Source: Catenulispora rubra
Lineage (GTDB): Bacteria; Actinomycetota; Actinomycetes; Streptomycetales; Catenulisporaceae
Length of the DNA stretch: 44,814 nucleotides
Reading direction: 5' to 3'
Assembly (NCBI RefSeq): GCF_015356825.1
Contig: NZ_JAACYW010000067.1
Span: 1-44,814, forward strand
The translations under genes and the position numbers were made by a program. Of this stretch, positions 39,115 to 44,814 are shown in pieces; position 1 is the stretch's first letter; each line of letters begins with the position of its first letter. The notes under the pieces are model-generated. The model saw nothing but the letters and a program-made list of their open reading frames with translations, was not told the DNA's origin and searched no databases.

Positions 39115-40389
39115 TCAGAACCGCGGCCGCTTCCCCGTCCACTCCGGCCGCACCCGCTGCATCCAACCCACATCATCGCGCCGTCGGATCCCGCACGTCA
39201 GGTACTGCTCGTGCAGCCGGGCCACGGCGTCCCGGTCCAGTTCCACGCCGAGCCCCGGGCCCGAGGGCACCGTCACGGCGCCGTCGGTGAAGGTCAGGCC
39301 CCCGCCGACCAGCACGTCCTCGGTCTCGGACTTCCACGGTGTGTGCGTGTCGAGCGCGTAAGTCAGGTTCGGCGTGGCGGCGGCGATGTGCGTCATCGCG
39401 GCGAGGCTGAGCCCGAGGTGGGTGTTCGAGTGCATCGACAGCCCGAGGTCGAAGGTGCGGCACAGCGCCGCCAGGTTCTGGGTGGCCCGGAAGCCGCCCC
39501 AGAAGTGGTGGTCGGACAGGATGACCCGCACCGCGCCGAGCCGCACGGACTCGGGGATCTCCGCGAAGCTGGTGACGCACATGTTGGTGGCCAGCGGCAG
39601 CGACGTCTTCGCCGCGACCTCGGCCATCCCGGGGATCCCCGGCGTCGGGTCCTCCAGGTACTCCAGCTCGCCCTCCAGCGCGGCGGCCACGCGATGGCTG
39701 GTCTCCACGGTCCAGTTGGCGTTCGGGTCGATGCGCACCGGACGGCCGGGGAAGGCCTGTCGCAGGGCCTTGACGGCCTCGATCTCCTCCTCGGGCGGGA
39801 AGACGCCGCCCTTGAGCTTCAGCGAGCCGAAGCCGTAGCGCTCGACCATCCGGCGCGCCTGCTTCACGATGCCGTCCGGGTCCAGCGCCTCGCCCCAGGG
39901 GTCGACGTCGTAGTCGCCGGGGTGCTCGGCCCACTTGTAGAAGAGGTAGGCGCTGTAGTCGACGCGTTCCCGGACGGCGCCGCCGAGCAGGTCCACGACG
40001 CGCCGGCCGGTCGCCTTGCCCTGCGCGTCGAAGCAGGCCACCTCGAACGCGGCGAACGCCTGGGCCACCGTCTTGTCGTGGCTGGCGGCGCCGATCAGCT
40101 CGGTCGGCGAGGAGGCCTCGGAGCCGCCGACCGCCTCGGCGACCCGGCGGCTGAGCTCGTTGAGGTCGAAGACGTCGGTCCCGACCACCGCGGTCGCGGC
40201 CCGGTGCAGCAGCGCCAGGGTCGCGTCGTCGCCGTAGGCCTCGGAGATGCCGACGATGCCGGCGTCGGTGTGCACCTCGACGATGGAGCGCAGGGCGAAC
40301 GGCTCGTGGACGCCGGAGGAGTTGAGCAGAGGCGGGTCTTTCAGGGCGACCGGGGTGATCGCGACGGAGACAATCTTCAAGTCGGTCAC
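39115..40389 (-). CDS. Enolase-superfamily sugar-acid dehydratase (glucarate dehydratase-like)
   Basis: The 424-residue protein carries the glucarate dehydratase signature: the base motif SLKLKGGVFPPEEE (KxK), metal ligands in RIDPNANWT, LEYLEDPTPGI and ATNMCVTSF, then LSDHHFWGG and the catalytic His in LSMHSNTHLGLSLAAM. It would dehydrate an acid sugar to a 2-keto-3-deoxy product. Substrate could be glucarate, galactarate or a relative. The GTG start is chosen because GGAGGT lies five bases upstream. A dyad at 40404-40423 directly precedes it. Confidence 0.9.
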   Translation of the reverse strand: MTDLKIVSVAITPVALKDPPLLNSSGVHEPFALRSIVEVHTDAGIVGISEAYGDDATLALLHRAATAVVGTDVFDLNELSRRVAEAVGGSEASSPTELIGAASHDKTVAQAFAAFEVACFDAQGKATGRRVVDLLGGAVRERVDYSAYLFYKWAEHPGDYDVDPWGEALDPDGIVKQARRMVERYGFGSLKLKGGVFPPEEEIEAVKALRQAFPGRPVRIDPNANWTVETSHRVAAALEGELEYLEDPTPGIPGMAEVAAKTSLPLATNMCVTSFAEIPESVRLGAVRVILSDHHFWGGFRATQNLAALCRTFDLGLSMHSNTHLGLSLAAMTHIAAATPNLTYALDTHTPWKSETEDVLVGGGLTFTDGAVTVPSGPGLGVELDRDAVARLHEQYLTCGIRRRDDVGWMQRVRPEWTGKRPRF

Positions 40390-40403
40390 GCCAGACCTCC
40401 ACA

Positions 40404-40423
40404 GTGTTCACATCCATGAACAC
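40404..40423. promoter_or_regulatory. Dyad GTGTTCACATCCATGAACAC
   Basis: Perfect seven-base arms GTGTTCA / TGAACAC flank six bases, 15 bases before the sugar-acid dehydratase start. Position and shape fit a GntR- or IclR-type operator that represses the dehydratase operon. No such regulator gene is in the window. Confidence 0.55.
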
Positions 40424-40539
40424 AACCCACGGATATGAATAAGCTCGACGCCGTGAAACGTAGTAGTCCACACCGGACCACGTCAAGACGCCGTCCTGTC
40501 ACCGGACGGGTCCGGCACGGGCCACCGCCACCGGCGACA

Positions 40540-41349
40540 ATGTCGACCATGACACAGCTGCCGTCGCTCATAGCCTGCGACCTGGACGGGACCCTGGTCC
40601 GCCACGACGGGGCGGTCTCCCCCCGTACCGTCGCCGCCTTCGAGGCGCTGGAAACGGCCGGAATCCCCTTCGTCTTCGTCACCGGCCGGCCGCCCCGGCT
40701 GATGGGGCAGATCGCCGACGCCTTCGGGCTGCACGGCATCGCCGTCTGCTCCAACGGCGCCTACGACTACGATCTGCGAGCACGCGCGGTCGTCGCGGAG
40801 TACGCCATCGATCCGGCGACTTTGAAGAAGGTGGCACGCGGGCTGCGGGAGGCCATCCCCGGCATCGGCCTGGCCGTGGAGTACGCCGACTCGTTGGCCG
40901 CCGATCCCCTTTACGAGCCGTGGGATTGGGACCGCGACATCACCGTGCAGCGCCTCGACGAGGCCACGTTGTGGGAGCGACCCGCGCCGAAGCTGGTCGG
41001 CCGGCACGAGAGCCTGTCGGCCGACGAACTGCTCGCGCTGGCCCAGCCCGCGGTCGGGGACCTGGTCACCGTCTACCACTCCAACGGCCTGCGCCTGGTC
41101 GAGGCCGTGGCCCCGGGGGTCAGCAAGGCGGACGGTCTGGCCCGGCACGCGGCCCGCCTGGGCGTCGCCGCCGAGAACGTGACCGCGTTCGGCGACATGC
41201 CCAACGACCTGTCGATGTTCGGTTGGGCCGGCCACTCCTACGCGGTCGCCAACGCACACCCGAGCGTGATCGCGGCGGCCGACGGCGTGATCGGTTCGGT
41301 CGAGGACGACGGCGTCGCCGTGTTCCTGGAGGCGATCCTCGAAGCCTGA
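40540..41349 (+). CDS. HAD-superfamily phosphatase (Cof type)
   Basis: The 269-residue protein has the HAD motifs: I in LIACDLDGTLVRHDG, II in FVFVTGRPPRL, III at the K of GVSKADGLARHA and IV in VTAFGDMPNDLSMFGWAG. The long C2 cap between motifs II and III marks the Cof/YbiV group that dephosphorylates sugar phosphates and similar small molecules. ATG 40540 or 40549 may be used; no ribosome-binding site is clear. It is divergent from the dehydratase operon. Confidence 0.93.
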   Translation: MSTMTQLPSLIACDLDGTLVRHDGAVSPRTVAAFEALETAGIPFVFVTGRPPRLMGQIADAFGLHGIAVCSNGAYDYDLRARAVVAEYAIDPATLKKVARGLREAIPGIGLAVEYADSLAADPLYEPWDWDRDITVQRLDEATLWERPAPKLVGRHESLSADELLALAQPAVGDLVTVYHSNGLRLVEAVAPGVSKADGLARHAARLGVAAENVTAFGDMPNDLSMFGWAGHSYAVANAHPSVIAAADGVIGSVEDDGVAVFLEAILEA

Positions 41350-41529
41350 TCGGGCAGCACCGTGTGATCGCCCGACTACCGCCCTGCTCCACAGGCAGTA
41401 GGCGCTCCCCGCTCGTACTGCGTCCGCAGCAGCACAAGTGTCTGCGCCTGGCAGACGACTCGGACCCCTCCTCCCCGGCACCGTGTAAACCGCACGCGTT
41501 TCATGCTCGCAAGAAGGCCGGGAGCCCTG

Positions 41530-43827
41530 ATGTCAGTCATTGCCCGTTGGTGCAACAAGCACCGTCTCGTCACCGTCCTCGTCTGGTTGGCGCTGATCGT
41601 CGGCCTCGGGGCGCTGACCAGCTCGGCCGGCACCAAGTACAACGACACGATGTCGATCCCGGCCTCGGAGTCGAGCCAGGCGCTGGACCTGCTGAAGCAG
41701 TCCCTGCCGGCCTCGGCCGGGGACAGCGACCAGGTGGTGTGGCACACCGTCGGCGGCGCCAAGGTCACCGATCCGGCGGTCCAGCAGCGCATGACCGACA
41801 CGCTGAACCAGATCGCGGCCTCGCCAGGTGTCGCGGCGGTCACCAGCCCGTACAGCGGGCCGCGCGGCGCGACGCAGATCAGCAAGGACGGGACCACCGC
41901 CTACGCGACGATCAACTTCACGCAGCAGGCGCACGACATCCCGAAGGCGCAGACCCAGCACGTCATCGATGTCGCGCAGCGCGCCCGGAGCGGCAACCTG
42001 CAGGTGGAGCTCGGCGGACAGGCGATCACCGAGGCCGAGCAGAAGATCGGCGGCGCCGCGGACCTGATCGGCGTGGTGGCCGCGCTGATCGTGCTGGGCC
42101 TGGTGTTCCGGTGCTTCGGCGCGGCGGTGATGCCGATCCTGACCGGCGTGGCCGGCGTGGTCACCGGCATCACGGGCACCGGCCAGCTCTCGCACCTGAT
42201 CGCGATCAGCTCCACCGCGCCGACCCTGGCCACGCTCGTGGGCCTGGGCGTCGGCATCGACTACGCGCTGTTCATCGTGAACCGGCATCGCAAGGGCCTG
42301 ATGGCCGGGTTGTCGGTCGAGGACTCGGTCGCCAAGGCGCTGAACACCTCCGGGCGCGCGGTGATCTTCGCCGGCGGGACCGTGGTGATCGCGCTGCTGG
42401 GCATGTTCGCGCTCGGCCTGAGCTTCCTCAACGGCATGGCGATCGGCGCGGCGGTGACCGTGTCGATGACCGTGCTGGCGGCGATCACGCTGCTGCCGGC
42501 GATGCTGGGCTTCCTGAAGCTGCGGGTGCTGAGCAAGAAGCAGCGCCGGGAGCTGGCGGCGCGCCAGGCCGGCGTCGGCGTCCTGGTGCCCTACGCGCAG
42601 GCCTCGGGCCGCCGCGGATCCAAGGCCGGTTCGGGCACCCCGGGGCACCCTGAGACCGCGTTCACGCGCTGGGCGGGCAAGGTCGAGGCCCGGCCGCTGG
42701 GCAAGGCGCTGCTGGCGATCGGCGTCATGGCACTGGTCGCGGTGCCGTTCTTCTCCATCCGCCTGGGCAACTCCGACGCCGGCAACGACCCCAAGTCGAC
42801 GACCACGCGCCAGGCCTACGACCTGCTCGCAGACGGCTTCGGCAAGGGCTTCAACGGCCCCCTGACGCTGGTTGCGCAGACTCCGGCGGGCGGGGACCAG
42901 CAGGCGCTGACCACGCTGGTGAACACGATCAAGACCGTGCCGGACGTCGCCGACGTCTCCGCGCGGCCCATGCAGCCCGGGCAGACGCTCGGCGTGGTGC
43001 AGGTGGTGCCGGTCAGCTCGCCGCAGGACAAGGCCACCACTGACCTGATCGACAACCTGCGGCACGACGTGATCCCCAAGGCCGAGACCGGGACCACGCT
43101 GCACGTCATGGTCTCCGGGCCGACCGCCATCAGCAACGACTTCAGCCACACGCTGACCAGCAAGCTGCCGCTGTTCGTGGCGATCATCGTGGGGCTGGGC
43201 TGCCTGCTGATGATCCTGGCCTTCCGCAGCCTGCTGGTGCCGCTGATCGGCGTGGCGATGAACCTGCTCACCATGGGTGTGGCGTTCGGGTCGCTGGTCG
43301 CGGTGTTCCAGTGGGGCTGGGGTTCGGAGGCGCTGGGAGCCGGCGGTTCGGGGCCCGTCGAGGCGTTCGTACCGGTGATCGTGATCAGCATCTTGTTCGG
43401 GCTGTCGATGGACTACCAGGTGTTCCTGATCAGCCGGATGCACGAGGAGTGGTCGCACTCGGCGGACAACCACCGGTCGGTGCGCGTCGGCCACGGTGAG
43501 ACCGGCCAGGTGATCGTAGCCGCGGGCGTCATCATGACCTGCGTGTTCGGCGCGTTCCTGTTCAACGGCCAGCGGGTCATCGCCGAGTTCGGCATGGCGC
43601 TGGCGCTGGCGATCCTGCTGGACGTGCTGATGCTGCGGCTGATCCTGGTCCCGGCGCTGATGCACCGCTTCGGACGCGCCAACTGGTGGCTGCCGTCGTG
43701 GCTGGACAAGGTGCTGCCGCACATGTCGGTCGAGGGTGAGCCGGAGCCGGTCCCCGGTGCCGTGCCGGCGCAGGGCGGTCCGCACGACGAGCACGAGCTG
43801 GCCTCGGCGAATCACCGCATACCCTGA
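41530..43827 (+). CDS. MMPL-family (RND superfamily) transporter
   Basis: The 765-residue protein has the duplicated MMPL layout: helix 1 (RLVTVLVWLALIVGLGAL), an extracellular domain, five helices including VGLGVGIDYALFIVNRHRKG with the proton-relay Asp-Tyr, a cytoplasmic stretch, helix 7 near ALLAIGVMALVAVPFF, a second extracellular domain and a last bundle with LFGLSMDYQVFLISRMHEEW. Relatives export lipids or drugs using the proton gradient. ATG 41530 has GGGAG upstream. The sensor kinase gene begins five bases after its stop, suggesting an operon. Confidence 0.94.
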   Translation: MSVIARWCNKHRLVTVLVWLALIVGLGALTSSAGTKYNDTMSIPASESSQALDLLKQSLPASAGDSDQVVWHTVGGAKVTDPAVQQRMTDTLNQIAASPGVAAVTSPYSGPRGATQISKDGTTAYATINFTQQAHDIPKAQTQHVIDVAQRARSGNLQVELGGQAITEAEQKIGGAADLIGVVAALIVLGLVFRCFGAAVMPILTGVAGVVTGITGTGQLSHLIAISSTAPTLATLVGLGVGIDYALFIVNRHRKGLMAGLSVEDSVAKALNTSGRAVIFAGGTVVIALLGMFALGLSFLNGMAIGAAVTVSMTVLAAITLLPAMLGFLKLRVLSKKQRRELAARQAGVGVLVPYAQASGRRGSKAGSGTPGHPETAFTRWAGKVEARPLGKALLAIGVMALVAVPFFSIRLGNSDAGNDPKSTTTRQAYDLLADGFGKGFNGPLTLVAQTPAGGDQQALTTLVNTIKTVPDVADVSARPMQPGQTLGVVQVVPVSSPQDKATTDLIDNLRHDVIPKAETGTTLHVMVSGPTAISNDFSHTLTSKLPLFVAIIVGLGCLLMILAFRSLLVPLIGVAMNLLTMGVAFGSLVAVFQWGWGSEALGAGGSGPVEAFVPVIVISILFGLSMDYQVFLISRMHEEWSHSADNHRSVRVGHGETGQVIVAAGVIMTCVFGAFLFNGQRVIAEFGMALALAILLDVLMLRLILVPALMHRFGRANWWLPSWLDKVLPHMSVEGEPEPVPGAVPAQGGPHDEHELASANHRIP

Positions 43828-43831
43828 AACG

Positions 43832-44814
43832 GTGACTGACTTGCGGCGGATCAAGGAATGGACGCGTCCCGGCACCGCCAGCCGGGACGTGGTGACCACC
43901 GCGATGTACCTGGTCCTGCTGTCCCCGGTCCTGTTCGTCTCGGCGCTGCACAAGCACGTCAGCGCCGAGACGGCCGGCGCGCTGCTGACGTCGGTGGCCG
44001 TCCCGCTGCTGTTCCGCAGCCGGTGGCCGCTGGGCGCGGTCATCGCCACCTCGGCGGTGACCGCGGCCGCGATGCCGTTCGTGGGCGTGCCGAGCATCCC
44101 GCCGATCGCCTGCGCCATCGCGCTGTACTCCTTCGCCAAGCGCTCCGACCGGCCGACCACGGTCAAGGTCGGGACGGTCACCGCGGTGACCCTCACCACA
44201 CTGGCGCTGACCCTGCGCCCGGAGATGGCCGCGCTGGGCGAGAACCTCGGGATCCTGGCCTGGAACGGCCTCGCGTTGGCGATCGGCGACGCGCAGCGCA
44301 GCCGGCGGGAGTTGCTGGCGTCGGTGATGGAGCGGGCCGAGCGTGCGGAGCAGACGAAGGAGGAGGAGGCGCTGCGGCGCGTCACCGAGGAGCGGATGCG
44401 GATCGCGCGGGAGCTGCACGACGTGGTCGCGCACCACATCACGCTGGTCAACGCGCAGGCCGGGGTCGCACATCACTTGATGAAGACGGACCCGTCGCAC
44501 GCCTACGAGGCGCTTGAACGGATCCGGGACACGTCGCGGTCGGCGCTGGACGAGCTGCGCGCGACGGTCGGGCTGCTGCGCGCCGGCGACGAGACGGCGG
44601 CGCCGCGCGAGCCCGCGCCGGGGCTGGCGGATCTGGCGGCGCTGGTGGAGGCGTTCCAGCACGCGGGGTTGAACGTGGAGGTGGCCGGGGCCGGGGCGGC
44701 GGCGGAGCTGCCGATGCCGGCGCTGACCGGGCTGACGGCGTACCGGATCGTGCAGGAGGCGCTGACGAACACGCACAAGCACGCCGGGAACCTGGCGGTG
44801 GTGCGGGTCGTGGT
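43832..44814 (+). CDS. Sensor histidine kinase, 3' end outside the window
   Basis: From GTG 43832 the frame stays open to the window end (~327 codons). It encodes several N-terminal membrane helices (AMYLVLLSPVLFVSALHKHV and on), a coiled linker, the HisKA_3 motif RIARELHDVVAHHITLVNAQ with the phospho-accepting His, and the first part of an HATPase domain (LTAYRIVQEALTNTHKHAGN). It probably pairs with a NarL-type regulator just beyond the window and responds to conditions linked to the MMPL exporter. The last residues and G-boxes are missing. Confidence 0.92.
   Translation, partial: MTDLRRIKEWTRPGTASRDVVTTAMYLVLLSPVLFVSALHKHVSAETAGALLTSVAVPLLFRSRWPLGAVIATSAVTAAAMPFVGVPSIPPIACAIALYSFAKRSDRPTTVKVGTVTAVTLTTLALTLRPEMAALGENLGILAWNGLALAIGDAQRSRRELLASVMERAERAEQTKEEEALRRVTEERMRIARELHDVVAHHITLVNAQAGVAHHLMKTDPSHAYEALERIRDTSRSALDELRATVGLLRAGDETAAPREPAPGLADLAALVEAFQHAGLNVEVAGAGAAAELPMPALTGLTAYRIVQEALTNTHKHAGNLAVVRVV

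Noticed and set aside
38392..40419. A 675-codon plus-strand frame opposite the unknown barrel protein and the sugar-acid dehydratase
   Set aside because: The product is Arg/Pro repeats followed by a shadow of the dehydratase; the enolase-superfamily motifs lie on the other strand.
41533..44451. A 972-codon open frame on the minus strand opposite the MMPL transporter and sensor kinase
   Set aside because: It is antisense to two well-recognised genes; its low-complexity Arg/His/Gln-rich product and reversed codon bias mark it as a GC-driven shadow.
1..44814. tRNA, rRNA, integrase, transposase or prophage genes
   Set aside because: None were recognised on either strand; repeat copies A and B contain no transposase-like frame.

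Overview
The window looks like chromosomal DNA of a high-GC, mycelium-type actinobacterium, close to Streptomyces, Catenulispora or Streptosporangiales. I infer this from the strong G/C bias at third codon positions, GTG starts, ATGA overlaps, an AfsR/SARP regulator with NB-ARC and TPR domains, a DUF574 methyltransferase, an alditol oxidase of the AldO type, and a DasR-like operator before nagB. I cannot fix the species. I saw no rRNA, tRNA, CRISPR array, transposase, integrase or prophage gene.

Layout. (1) 1-2480: a terminator, one copy of a degenerate ~400-bp repeat, a RibD/DHFR-fold reductase, a MerR regulator and an orphan coding-like remnant. (2) 2482-13013: a two-module pentapeptide-repeat protein, a CarD-like protein, then a phospho-signalling island: FHA protein, transmembrane Ser/Thr kinase, membrane-anchored exported protein, and a VWA - PP2C - divergent-kinase triad resembling the TerY-P triad. 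The two divergent promoter regions of this island each carry the same 12-bp palindrome, midway between the start codons. (3) 13014-17298: an AT-rich pocket with a possible 19-codon hydrophobic peptide gene ending in IIFFGG (reminiscent of Rgg/SHP pheromones), several dyads, a double-HTH regulator and a large SARP/NB-ARC/TPR regulator. (4) 17353-23892: DUF574 methyltransferase, HRP1-like CBS protein, alditol oxidase, an ornithine-cyclodeaminase remnant, catalase, and a dienelactone-hydrolase-like enzyme divergent from an MmyB-type regulator. (5) 23893-28082: a ~160-bp imperfect palindrome joined to the second, inverted copy of the ~400-bp repeat, a LacI regulator divergent from pnuC, and an M56 metallopeptidase preceded by tandem repeats. 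(6) 28083-33001: a secreted sedolisin, then (minus strand) an ABC ATPase - permease - sensor kinase - response regulator operon with 4-nt overlaps. (7) 33165-37904: an alpha/alpha-barrel protein, a MarR pseudogene, a hypothetical protein, nagB with a DasR site, a DUF2867 protein and an SDR with a 17-bp operator-like palindrome. (8) 37943-44814: an unknown TIM-barrel-like protein cotranscribed with a glucarate-dehydratase-like enolase, a HAD phosphatase, an MMPL transporter and the start of a sensor kinase cut by the window end.

How the parts may work together. The most interesting part is 4.5-17.3 kb. Two kinases with extracellular C-terminal domains, an FHA reader, a PP2C eraser and a VWA adaptor form what looks like a self-contained phospho-Ser/Thr sensing module, with a candidate shared operator. 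Next to it lies a possible peptide-regulator locus. Other genes form ordinary actinobacterial modules: oxidative stress (catalase, HRP1-like protein), drug-efflux-like ABC with its own two-component system, aminosugar catabolism, and sugar-acid catabolism. Functions are inferred from sequence motifs read by eye; no database search was run.
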